Shown piece after piece: positions 32,984 through 42,217 of a stretch of 64,000 bases of DNA. The stretch is taken from assembly GCA_019137255.1 (NCBI GenBank), contig WPDH01000084.1:62001-126000 (forward strand), in the 5' to 3' direction. Positions within the stretch are counted from its first letter, which is position 1; each line of letters begins with the position of its first letter. The stretch comes from Corinectria fuckeliana. Taxonomy: Eukaryota; Ascomycota; Sordariomycetes; Hypocreales; Nectriaceae. The notes under the pieces were generated by a model, which saw nothing but the letters and a program-made list of their open reading frames with translations, had not been told where the DNA came from and made no database searches. Both the position numbers and the translations under genes were made by a program.

Positions 32984-34255
32984 ATGGAAGTAGAGGCGAG
33001 CGGGCAAAACTCCATCAACCTACTAGAGACATGGCGACTTCGCGCGTCTCTGAGCTGCCATCATGAAGACATCCCCTTCCCGGTTTTGGACAGCGACCTG
33101 GCCAAGGTGCCTAGGTGCCCAGCATCCGATCCCTTGCTGGAGAAGTTGCTAAAGGAAGTTCCGTACAAAGCGGCCAGGCATGGCGCTGATCTCAAGAAGC
33201 TACCGCCAAGGAGATCCTTGCTGCACACCCTCGCCCACCTGCCACGGCCTGTTGCCTCGGCCAAATTGGACTTCACGTTCACACTCGCTGCCGGGATCCA
33301 ACCGTTTGTCCTTCACCCCAAGTCCTTCCGGGCATTCCGCGGTGTGAAACGGCGGCGGAACCTCTCCGACGTCGACGGCTTCAACACCGCCGACATGAGC
33401 TCCAAGAAGCGGCGGCTGCGGGTCGACCTCATCACGAGCCGGCTCTCGCAGCCGTACTCGCAGCCGGCGACGCACATCCTCAACCGAGAGGGCCAGGACT
33501 CCGGCGACAAGCGGTTCCTTAAGATGGCCACGACGCTCGATTCGTCGAGACGGGCTATTTATCTGCACGCGACGTCGTTGCTGCGGTACTCCACCATGAA
33601 CTGCCTGCGGAAGAGGCTCAGTCTGGTCCACCACCACCCCGGATCCCTTGTCCGGCAAGACGACCAAGAAGCCGCGGATGCGGTGGCATCAAAGGCGAGC
33701 TTGCAGGCAGCGTGGCGGCCTCGGGGCTTGGAAGCTTCTTCAGCGGGCATGTCGTTGAGGGTATCTGCGGACCCCGGCGACGCAATCTACTTCCCGCCAT
33801 TCGCACCCTCGCCATCCGCATCATCAGCATCACCGTCGGCACCAGCACGCCCCCAAACCGCCTCCGCCTCCGCCTCCAAACACGCCCACCCGCACGCCAA
33901 ACCCCCCGCTTGCCGGCTCTCCAGCCCCGCCGCGCTCCCGCTGCCGGCCACGGACCTCGTGGCGACCAAGAAGCGCACGTCGCCGCGCATCTACCCCGTG
34001 CAGTCCCCCGAGCTGCGGCCGTCGACGAGCGCCCTCTCTTTCGCGCAGCTGGACGCCGACCTGGAGGAGGACAGCTTTGCGTTCCTGCACCCGGCCGACG
34101 ACGACTGGGACGACCTGGGCGACGACGACGACGGCAGCCAGGACGGTGTGTACTCGGACTTTGGCGTCGTCTTCGGGCAGGACGCGGCCAAGGATGAGCG
34201 CACCTACGAGGAGTACTTGGACGAGCTGGACGGGATATGCTGGGTGTCGAGGTAG
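32984..34255 (+). CDS. Conserved-looking fungal protein of unknown function, acidic C-terminus
   Basis: A single-exon gene of 423 residues; the ATG at 32984 follows a long C/T-rich leader. The middle contains KKRRLRVDLITSRLSQPYSQ, then PATHILNREG and RAIYLHATSLLRYSTMNCLR, segments that look strongly constrained (helical, basic, few low-complexity residues). They are followed by a Ser/Ala/Pro-rich linker (about 275-330) and a very acidic end (DDDWDDLGDDDDGS) closing with EEYLDELDGICWVSR. Basic central region plus acidic tail suggests a nuclear regulator, but I cannot name the family. Confidence 0.75.
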   Translation: MEVEASGQNSINLLETWRLRASLSCHHEDIPFPVLDSDLAKVPRCPASDPLLEKLLKEVPYKAARHGADLKKLPPRRSLLHTLAHLPRPVASAKLDFTFTLAAGIQPFVLHPKSFRAFRGVKRRRNLSDVDGFNTADMSSKKRRLRVDLITSRLSQPYSQPATHILNREGQDSGDKRFLKMATTLDSSRRAIYLHATSLLRYSTMNCLRKRLSLVHHHPGSLVRQDDQEAADAVASKASLQAAWRPRGLEASSAGMSLRVSADPGDAIYFPPFAPSPSASSASPSAPARPQTASASASKHAHPHAKPPACRLSSPAALPLPATDLVATKKRTSPRIYPVQSPELRPSTSALSFAQLDADLEEDSFAFLHPADDDWDDLGDDDDGSQDGVYSDFGVVFGQDAAKDERTYEEYLDELDGICWVSR

Positions 34256-34635
34256 AATCGGACACGGTTGGGGAGTTTTGGGAACGGCGGTGCAAAAGTG
34301 TTTAAACATACATATATTATTGGGGGGTTTCTAGCATGGGACATTATGATGCTATGTAGTTTTAGGTGCAACGAGAACACAGAAGTGCCAAGCGAGGTGC
34401 TTGTCCAGGTCAACTGGAGAGATCATCTGCATTAAGTGTTGCTGGGTCGGTTGTGAGTCTGTGAGCCCCTGTAGGTCTTCGAGCCTTTCTAGGTCGTCCT
34501 GGGTATTTAAAGTCCATCCAGGTCCTCCTCTGCCTCCATCTTAGGTATCTGAATCCTTTAAAGGCCGTCCAAGTTTCCCGAGGGTCTGTGAGTCCTTTTG
34601 GATCCCCCAAATCCTCTCAACCCTCTTCATCTCAA
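34256..34635. other. Intergenic region between convergent genes
   Basis: The 3' flanks of the genes on either side. It contains loosely repeated aggtc/cctgg phrases at about 34465-34560. No gene. Confidence 0.4.
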
Positions 34636-35235
34636 TCATGCCTCCTGCAAGAGCTTGGCCGCCCGATCCTTTGCAATGTCACACATTGCCTGTTGCCCCA
34701 TTAGTCTGCCGCCACGAACACGAGCAAACCACGGCGCCCTTACCTGCAACGCCGCATCGACCTCCTTTGAGTAGTCCCCTCGGTCAATCCTAGCCCTCAT
34801 GTCCTGCATGATCTCGGGCCTGCTCCGGCCATTGACGAAGACGACGTAGCGCAGCCCGGGGAACTCGGCCTCGTACTCCCGGTTCAGCCTGGCCAGCTCC
34901 TCGCCCTGGCCCTGCAGGCTGGCCTGCTCGGCCGCCGACTGCGCCGAGTCGACCTTGCCGGCGCCGAGGCGCGGGTGCGACCCGAGGACGGCGAGCAGCG
35001 CCGCGTCCGGGTGGACGGTGGCCCCCGCGACGCCGGCGGCGGCCAGCGACAGCAGGCGGATGTGGCAGGCGTCGACGAGCTCCGCGTACGACGAGTACTC
35101 GGCGGTGCGGACGACGGGGATGAGCAGCTCGCGGATGACCGGGCTGGGCTCGAAGAGGAGGTCCAGGGTCTGGGCCTGGCAGGGGTCGCCCATGATGTGC
35201 AGGTGGTTGATGGGGGGGATCTTGAACGAGGACAT
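34636..35235 (-). CDS. OHCU decarboxylase (2-oxo-4-hydroxy-4-carboxy-5-ureidoimidazoline decarboxylase)
   Basis: Decarboxylates OHCU to S-allantoin, the third step of uric acid breakdown after urate oxidase and 5-hydroxyisourate hydrolase. The model is complement(join(34636..34689, 34744..35235)), 181 residues. Visible family features are GSHPRLG (catalytic His), the Glu of NREYEAEFPGLRYVVFVNGR and SRPEIMQDMRARI. The 54-bp intron (34690-34743) has donor gtaagg and acceptor cag, is a multiple of three and contains no stop, so an unspliced transcript would insert 18 residues. Length fits the family. A divergent promoter is shared with PRP19. Confidence 0.88.
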   Translation of the reverse strand: MSSFKIPPINHLHIMGDPCQAQTLDLLFEPSPVIRELLIPVVRTAEYSSYAELVDACHIRLLSLAAAGVAGATVHPDAALLAVLGSHPRLGAGKVDSAQSAAEQASLQGQGEELARLNREYEAEFPGLRYVVFVNGRSRPEIMQDMRARIDRGDYSKEVDAALQVRAPWFARVRGGRLMGQQAMCDIAKDRAAKLLQEA

Positions 35236-35742
35236 GTTGAACTCGGGCTTTTAGTGGTTGGTTGGCGTCTCGGAAATGGACAAGAGGCACTGGTTGAGAA
35301 GTGAGGAGCAGTGTTACATAAGGATGCTTGATCTTGTCTTGCGTGTTTAAATTGGTTGTCTTGTAAGAGGCAAGATGCACGTCACCACCGGGTCGCACAA
35401 ACAGTTACCGGCCGGATGGCGGAGAACAGCGAAGAGTCGGACGCGGTGCTCTCCGCTGCTGTGGAGGAGAGATATATAATAGTGAGCAGCCCGCCGAACA
35501 AGAAGGCCGCGATAAGACGATCAACGATAAGACATGCAAGGCACTCGGGGACTGCATCGGACTGTCTTATCTTATCGTATCTTATCTCCTCGTGACCTGG
35601 AGCTGCCTTGTTTGCGTGGTCAATGCACGGACAAAATCTCGACTGCGAGATCGTTGTCGCAACCGGGCTTCTAGACGAGAAAGTCGCATCTGTCTAGAAC
35701 AAAAGCAATTGAGGGCCCGTCGAGCTTCAAGTTGTAGTCGCC
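35236..35742. promoter_or_regulatory. Bidirectional promoter between OHCU decarboxylase and PRP19
   Basis: The 507 bp between two divergent start codons must hold both promoters. Near 35572-35590 there is a tcttatc/cgtatc-rich run, including GATA-type (rc TATC) motifs, which could suit nitrogen control of purine catabolism, but this is inference. Confidence 0.4.
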
Positions 35743-37407
35743 ATGCTTTGCGGAAGTTCGTCCCCCCCCCCCCCCGATCCCGCCGTCAATCCCGCATCGT
35801 GCTGACTCCGTCTACAGTTTCTGGAGAGGCTCCCCAAGAGCCCGTCGTGTCCAAGAAGTCCGGTTCGTGCATCTGCCTGCCCGTCGTCCTATTCCCAAGC
35901 GCCGTCCCACTGACTTATCGCCAGGCGTCGTCTACGAGAAGCGACTCATCGAGCAGTACATCAACGAGCACGCCACCGAGCCCAGCTCCGGCGAAGCGCT
36001 CACCACCGAAGACCTCCTCCCCATCCACTCGTCGCGTATCGTCCGTCCGCGTCCTCCTACCCTCACCTCCATCCCCGCCCTGCTCGCCACCTTCCAGAAC
36101 GAATGGGACGCCCTCGCGCTAGAGACGTACAACCTGAAGGAGCAGCTAGCGCGTACCCGCGAGGAGCTTGCGACGGCCCTCTACCAGCACGATGCGGCCG
36201 TCCGAGTCATCGCCCGACTCACGAGGGAGCGCGACGAGGCCAGGGACGCGTTGAGCAAGGTTACTGTTTCCGGCGGCGCGGGCAGTGGAGACCAAATGGT
36301 CGTGGACAGCGTCGAGCAGCTCCCCGAGGAGCTGGCGGCGCGCGTGGACGCGACTCACCAAACGTACGTGGTTGCGCTGGTTCGCATTCCGGATAGGGGG
36401 CTAACATGGGTTGCAGACTTTCCAAGGGCCGCAAGAAGCGACCGATCTCAGAAGGCTGGGTCAGCTCCGAGGAGGTGTCGACCTTTGCCGTCGAGACGAC
36501 AAACGCTCTTCCCGTGCCCCAGACGACGTCACTCAGCCTGGATGGTGATTACGCCGCGGTCGGTGGCGTAACGGGCGAGGCCGTCGTCTACTCAGTGGGC
36601 GAGGACAAGGTCGAGCGACAGGTTCTCGTCAACGAGCCGGTGACGGATTCGCTCTGGGCTAGCTCTAAGCTGGCCTTTGCCACGGGTCAGGGCTCTGTCA
36701 AGATCTTTGAGGGTGGAAACGAGGTAGCGTCGTTGAGCGAGCACTCTGGCGCTGTCACGGCCTTGAGCTTGCACCCCGGCGGCGAGCTGCTGGCTTCCGT
36801 CGGCACTGACAAGAGCATTGTCTTCTACGACCTGACTTCGCTGAAGCGTGCCAGCCGAGCCTACACCGATGCCGGTGAGTACACGTGCAGCTGCAATTAC
36901 TATTGACCCCCTGACTAATGTCCTTTTCTAGCTCTGACGTCGTGCGCTTTCCATCCCGATGGCCACCTGTTTGCCGCCGGTACCGTTTCTGGCGACATCA
37001 AGCTCTTCATGACCAAGACGCTCGAGCAGGCGGCCGTGTTCAAGCTGGGCGCGCCCGTGCAGGCGCTCGCCTTCTCGGAGAACGGCTTCTGGTTCGCGGC
37101 CACGGCCAAGGGCCAGACCATGGTGACCATCTTCGACCTGCGCAAGGAGGGCGACGCGGCGGTGGCCAAGGTGCTCGAGACGGGCGGGCCGGTGCAGTCG
37201 CTGGCGTGGGACTACAGCAGCCAATTCCTGGCGTCGGGCGGCGCGTCGGGCGTCACGGTGCACCAGTACACCAAGTCGAGCAAGAAGTGGACGGAGCCTC
37301 TGAAGACGGCGACGCCTGCCGTGGCGGTCCGGTGGGGAGAGTCGGGGAAGAAGCTGGTGACGGTGAACGGAGAGGGCGTGGTCAGCATACTCGGCGCCAA
37401 GGAATAG
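35743..37407 (+). CDS. prp19: Pre-mRNA-processing factor 19 (PRP19), U-box E3 ligase of the spliceosomal NineTeen complex
   Basis: The model is join(35743..35755, 35818..35862, 35925..36363, 36417..36874, 36932..37407), 476 residues. The N-terminal U-box reads MLCGISGEAPQEPVVSKKSG, then VVYEKRLIEQYI and EDLLPI. PRPPTLTSIPALLATFQNEW and a coiled coil (LKEQLARTREELATALYQHD, about residues 95-140) provide tetramerisation. The rest (about 205-476) is a WD40 propeller with repeats such as LSEHSGAVTALSLHPGGELL and ALTSCAFHPDGHLFAAGTVS. PRP19 ubiquitinates spliceosomal proteins and stabilises the active spliceosome. Introns 1 and 2 both start GTTCGT, an unusual donor, and intron 1 contains a run of about 14 C. 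All five exons join in frame. Confidence 0.92.
35762..35775. repeat. Poly-C run inside PRP19 intron 1
   Basis: About fourteen consecutive C just downstream of the 5' splice site at 35756. Confidence 0.85.
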
Positions 37408-38279
37408 AGGATAGACTGCGGGCCATATTTGTTTGCTGGGCGATGCCGGAGGGGAAGTGTGAATTTAAGAGCTTGTACAATTAAGGCCTGGATAAGAGAC
37501 TGGTTTAACGGGCTGAGCTGGGCAGAAGGCGGTTGGCTTTTTACACAAAAATGAAGAATTCGAGTGCCAGTTTGGTCCATGTCGAAGCCACCGATTAACT
37601 TGACTGCATTCACGTCATCCCTTGAGGTGCTCGCACAATCACGGCCACAAACGGCAATCTGAGGATTCTTCCATCCACCGCCACAGCCCGTCATTGGCCC
37701 GCGCCGTCAAGCCCGCTGGGACCCAGCCGCCCAACTCACCAACTGGCCCCTGCAAATTAGTGCCCGGGCTCCATGTTTAGCGGGGTCAATGCACCCATGA
37801 CAGCCCAGCCTTGCCCTGCAGCAAACCCGTTCAGTGACGGACGGACGAGCACGGGCAGGGTCGGCATCTATCTATCTAATCTAGCCAATTCGGAGTTGGA
37901 TCCGTCTCGACCCTGCATCTTCGACCTCCCACTTCGCCTCTACAACCGCGTTCTTTTTCTTCGTCCTTTTCCGCTCGTCAGCTCCTCTGCTCGCCACGCC
38001 TTTCCCACGCTCGCACACTGCCCCTTCGACGAAGGACCGCGATAACCGTGCTCTACTGGCCCCGACGCCCCTCTCGACTCCGCCGCCCCTCCCGCGACCA
38101 TCTCCCCGACCGAGGGGCCAACCCCGTCCACCTCGGTGGCAACTCGCCGTCCCCGGGCCACAATCCAAACCGTCTGCCTCTGACGGGATCCGCAGAGTGC
38201 ACACGCCCGTCGCGAACCCCGCGGACAGCCGCCTGGCTGCCTCCCTCGCAGACAGCCGGCGCGCAACGTTCCTTGAGCC
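37408..38279. other. Intergenic region
   Basis: The 3' flank of PRP19, then a C/T-rich leader-like region before the ATG at 38280. No gene is recognisable. Confidence 0.45.
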
Positions 38280-38601
38280 ATGGCGTATCCGGGCTTCAAC
38301 CACCTCCGAGAGTCCCCTCCGCTGGAGCCGCACCACCACCTCCACTTCTCAAACCACCCGCTCTTCGACATGTCGGCCGACCGCGAGGAGTCGCTCTTCG
38401 TCGGCGACAGCGACCCCATCGAGATCGGCGACTATTCGCCCGACCGCAACGCTCACGCCGGGGGCCTCTTGATGCCGCAGCCTGAGGCTTGGTCCAACGG
38501 CGGCACGCCTAATACCTCGCAACAACCCTCACGCAGCAGCCGCCGCCGCCCACCAGCCCAGCAACAGCAACAACAACAACAACAACATCATCATCATCAC
38601 C

Positions 38602-38632
<31 letters not shown>

Positions 38633-39570
38633 TCGACATCAACACCAACAACCGCAGCAAACAGCCCCCGTCATCGATCTCACGGAAGAGCCGGATTCTC
38701 CCGTCCAGGTACGAAGGTCGCTCTCCCACAACCACGGCGCCCGGAATCCGCGCAGGACCAACTCGCAGCGGCCATCGCCACCGCACCTGGCTCGTAGCGA
38801 CAGCACCTTCTTCGGCCCCGCCTCCTTCATCGACCTCACCGCCGAGTCCCCCGAGGCCGACCGGTCAGCCGACCCAGCGGCACGCAACCGCAGCCACGGC
38901 GGCCGCCTGCGTCCGCGGGCCGACGAGCTGATCGAGCTCGAGTTCATCAGCTCCGTCCCTCGACGAGCCAACTTCGCCATAGGCCTGACCAGGAGACTGG
39001 CCGGCATCCTCGGCGCCGACATCATCGGCTTCAACCAGCCGCAGCTCGACGTGTCACGCAACGCCTTCGCCCCGCGGGAACCCAGCCCCAAGCCGCCCAT
39101 GGAGCCCGCGCCGCCCACCCGCGAGGGCTTCACCCGCGCCACCTGCGCCGACCCGGAGAAGGAGTCGGAGACCATCGTCATCTGCCCCGCGTGCAACGAG
39201 GAGTTGGCCTACGACCCCAACGGCGCCGTGGTGCAGAGCCCCGTGGGCGGGAAGAAGCGGAAGCGGGCAGCCGGGGAGCACCACTTCTGGGCTCTAAAGA
39301 AGTGCGGCCATGTACGTCCCCCTAACCCCTCACAGCACACTGTTTCCCCCCCTCCAACCGGCTATGGCTATGACTAACGGCGAATTCTAGGTCTACTGCG
39401 CAGACTGCTTTGAGAACCGCAAGCCGACAAAGGCCAACCCCGACGGCGTGGGTTTCCGCGCTCCGGAAGGCAAGGTCCCCTACAGCTCGCTTAGCGAGGT
39501 CAAGTGCGCGGTGGAAGGCTGCGAGACAAAAGTCGCGGCCAAGGGCGAGTGGGTAGGCATCTTCCTGTAA
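38280..39570 (+). CDS. RING-finger protein with SUMO-interaction-like motifs and a polyglutamine tract
   Basis: The model is join(38280..39311, 39391..39570), 403 residues. Two SUMO-interaction-like motifs stand out: VIDLTEEP and FIDLTAESP. Before them is a Gln/His-rich tract encoded mostly by CAA (38561-38660). The C-terminus has a RING-like set of Cys/His: CPACNEEL, then KKCGHVYCADCFENR and, after the intron, KCAVEGCETKV, ending WVGIFL. SIMs plus a RING is the layout of SUMO-targeted ubiquitin ligases (Slx8/Rfp type), so a role in genome stability is plausible but inferred. The intron (39312-39390) interrupts the RING between H and V of GHVYC; without it the last zinc ligands are lost. Confidence 0.8.
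38561..38660. repeat. CAA/CAT-rich coding repeat (polyQ/His tract)
   Basis: Runs of caa broken by cat codons in frame with the RING-finger gene give a Gln/His-rich stretch of about 30 residues. Confidence 0.85.
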
Positions 39571-40167
39571 GCACGACGAAAGGTCAGGAACCTGGCGAAT
39601 GAAATCACGACGGGACGAAGGGAAGGGGACCAAGGGCGGAGGCATGTGCTGGCGTTCAGGGGCTGTCATTAAATAGGCCCTTCTTTTTCTTCCTTTTTTT
39701 TTATATATACTCCTAGGGAAAAGGGCAGAGTCCTAGCGAACTGCAGACACTTGAGTATTCGCTTTTTTGGCGTCGGGCAGGGGATGGAGGAGTCGCCCGA
39801 CTGTCACGACGTGTCCACGGGAATGTGTAGCACAGCGAATCGCCGAGACACCACGGGTAACACTAGGTATTATGCTGAGCTGGTCAGCGGAACGGGTAGT
39901 GTAGTGATCAAATCCCTAAGATTGCCACTGTAATTTATTCATAAAACATACCATCGAGAGCTAAACGTGTAGTCTATGTGCCCAGACCGTAAAAGTATTT
40001 CTAAATACAGATAGACCGGCACTGTGACAACGCGACCCAGTGTATTCCCCTATATATATATAACTTTTCAAACTCCATCATGTCCCGCTGCGCTATGCCT
40101 GTCATATCCAAATACCACGTAAGAAACCAAAACCCAGTCCAGCCCACCTCCATCCGGTCATGTCGTG
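39571..40167. other. Intergenic region between convergent genes
   Basis: The 3' flanks of the genes on either side. It includes a T-rich run and tatata stretches near 39690-39710 and 40050-40062, which may serve in 3'-end formation. No gene. Confidence 0.45.
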
Positions 40168-41835
40168 TCAAATCATTAGCTCGAGAGCTATCTCGTCGAC
40201 CCATTCTCCTCCGTACTCGGTCTCCTGGGAGGCGCTTGGCTCCTGCGTCTCGCCTGCCGGGGGCGCCACGTTCTCCTTGTTGCTTCCTGGGGAGTGCTCC
40301 GCTGCCTTGTTCAGCTTGGGCACGGGTTTGGCAGGTGCTGCGGTCGTGAGCTTTGTCTTCGTAAAGCCCTGGGCTGTTGTGTGGGCCTGAAGAGCCCCTT
40401 TTTGCTCGGGCGCGCGTTTGACTGGTGCTGCTGCCGAGGGTTTGACGGGCGCTCTCGTCGCGGGTCTGATGGGCGCTGCGGTCGTGGGCTTTGTCTTCGC
40501 GCGAACTTGGACTTGTGCTTGGGGGCGGACAGCCATTCCCGCTCGCGAGCGCTCGCGCTCCCGCTGCTGGATCTGCTCGAGGGCAGCAATGCGGCGGCTG
40601 CGGTGCAGAGCGAGGGACATGAGCTCGTGGGAGCCCGAGGAGGCGAAGAAGCGGCGCGGCGGGGGCGAGGGGGACGCGACGACGGGGTCTGGGAGCGAAG
40701 GTTCCGGGTCGGGGCTAGTCGCGGTAGCAGTCGTCTGTCTCTCATCTGCGGTTTCTTCTTCGAGCTCGCGGACTTGCTGGGACGACGAGGGGAAGAAGTC
40801 GTCCAAGTTGAAGAGGATGGCTTGGGTGCTGAGGGGAGGGTCCTGGCGCGGCGGGGTGGGCGAGGGCGAGGGCGAGTGGCCGAGAGGAGTGGCGGGAGGT
40901 GGTTGCTTCAGTAAGGGGTTGGGTCGGGGTTGTTGTGCGAGGCCGAGGTCCTGTTCGTATCGAGTCGTGGGCTTCGGTTCTCTTTTGATGGTGGCGGTGT
41001 CGTTTCTTTGTGGAGCAGGGGGGACGATGGGTGATGGCCTTTTCGCTGCTGCCCGGTCTTGGATGCCCTTCAAGGCATCGCTGAACTCCTGGATCGCTAG
41101 GTCGTCTTCCAGGTCGTCTTCGAAATAGTCGCAATCTCGGTTCTGCTGTCGTTCTTGCTCCCTGCCCTTTAACAAAAACTGCATTTCATTTCGGCTTTGC
41201 AGTCCTTCCAGCTCCCTCTCCACCTCTAGGTCTTGTAGGTCTTGTAAGTCTTCGCCCCAACGAGGGAAACCTTCCGTTTCAAGCTTCTCTTCTTGTTTCT
41301 CCTCCATTTTCCTCCCATCATCCTCTTTCTTCGGCTCTTCCAGTTTCCTCGGCTCTTCCATTTTCTCCTCCCCCTCCTCCGAGATATCGTCAAGTCTTGC
41401 CACTTTGACCGGCAGACAAGGCGTCCCCGGCCCCGGCGCCTCTTCTGGCTTCACCTCCCGCCCCTCGGCGTCTCTCTTCTTCGCCGTCCCGTTCCCCCGC
41501 ACAAACCTGGAAATAGTATCCTGGCTGGGCCGCACGTTGACGAGCGGCAGTCCCCTCTTGCGCTTCTCTTCCCTCTCGGCGAGCTCCTTCCCCTTCTTCT
41601 TCTCCCTGGCAGCGCGGGCCTTGGCGGAGGCCTTCTCCTTCTCGAACTCCTTGCGGATGCGCTCCTGCTCGGCCTTCTCTTCCTTTATGCGCTCGGCGCG
41701 GGAGAGCCGCGGGCCCTTGGTGGCCGCCTTGTAGGCCTTCTGGACCTGCTTCGAGGTCATGGGCCGGATGGGCGCGGGGGATTCATTGCGGCCCGGGTGC
41801 TGGGGGATGAGTGTGAATGTCCTCTGCCCCGGCAT
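40168..41835 (-). CDS. Charged, largely disordered fungal protein of unknown function
   Basis: A single-exon gene of 555 residues from the ATG at 41835, which has a good context (gccacgATGcc); the frame is open further upstream but has no earlier ATG. The N-terminal ~130 residues look constrained: ITSKQ-type MTSKQVQKAYKAATKGPRLS, a long basic/acidic helix (RAERIKEEKAEQERIRKEFE) and VNVRPSQDTISRFVRGNG. The rest is low complexity, with Glu/Lys-rich, Pro-rich and Ala/Thr/Lys-rich segments, a short NLDDFFPSSSQQVRELEEE block and the end GGEWVDEIALELM. I do not recognise a named family. Its start codon lies only 218 bp from the retrotransposon block. Confidence 0.75.
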   Translation of the reverse strand: MPGQRTFTLIPQHPGRNESPAPIRPMTSKQVQKAYKAATKGPRLSRAERIKEEKAEQERIRKEFEKEKASAKARAAREKKKGKELAEREEKRKRGLPLVNVRPSQDTISRFVRGNGTAKKRDAEGREVKPEEAPGPGTPCLPVKVARLDDISEEGEEKMEEPRKLEEPKKEDDGRKMEEKQEEKLETEGFPRWGEDLQDLQDLEVERELEGLQSRNEMQFLLKGREQERQQNRDCDYFEDDLEDDLAIQEFSDALKGIQDRAAAKRPSPIVPPAPQRNDTATIKREPKPTTRYEQDLGLAQQPRPNPLLKQPPPATPLGHSPSPSPTPPRQDPPLSTQAILFNLDDFFPSSSQQVRELEEETADERQTTATATSPDPEPSLPDPVVASPSPPPRRFFASSGSHELMSLALHRSRRIAALEQIQQRERERSRAGMAVRPQAQVQVRAKTKPTTAAPIRPATRAPVKPSAAAPVKRAPEQKGALQAHTTAQGFTKTKLTTAAPAKPVPKLNKAAEHSPGSNKENVAPPAGETQEPSASQETEYGGEWVDEIALELMI

Positions 41836-42048
41836 CGTGGCGACGTCATCTGGTTCGGCTCTTCGGGAGGCGTTCAGTTGTCGGGACGGGTTTGGGAAGT
41901 GCAATTAGAAGAGGGGACTCGTAGTTCTAAGACGAGATGAAATGGGATGGGACGCGCTGGTGGGGTGGCTTGACATTTGTGCATTGACGCGAGGTGGAAA
42001 CGAAGTCACATGACTACCATCAATGAACTACGTTTAGACCTAAGTAAG

Positions 42049-42053
42049 GACAG
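42049..42053. repeat. Left target-site duplication of the copia element (GACAG)
   Basis: GACAG directly precedes the left 164-bp LTR and is repeated directly after the right LTR at 57878-57882. Confidence 0.85.
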
Positions 42054-42217
42054 TATTGATGTGACTGCGTGTATTGTGTAACTGTCCTAAGCTAGGAAAA
42101 GGGGGCGGAACGGTGAGTCCCTAAGGGGATCGCTGTTGTCGCTAGATGCCTAGCATCTAAGGCAGAAATGTGGATGGTGCCTGATAGCAGGCCTGACTAG
42201 TGGTCCTATTACTAACA
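42054..42217 (-). repeat. Left (3') LTR of the copia element, 164 bp
   Basis: A direct repeat of 57714-57877, identical in length. I count 11 differences and all are C/T or G/A. Confidence 0.9.

Noticed and set aside
32463..32984. 173-residue + strand frame just before the gene at 32984
   Set aside because: C/T-rich leader with a poly-Pro run from a CTC repeat; different frame and no conserved sequence.
33618..34295. 225-residue - strand frame opposite the gene at 32984
   Set aside because: Arg/Pro-rich antisense shadow of a GC-rich coding exon.
40294..41128. Two long + strand frames opposite the charged unknown gene
   Set aside because: Antisense shadows with Gly/Arg/Ser-rich low complexity; the - strand frame is longer and has structured N-terminal sequence.
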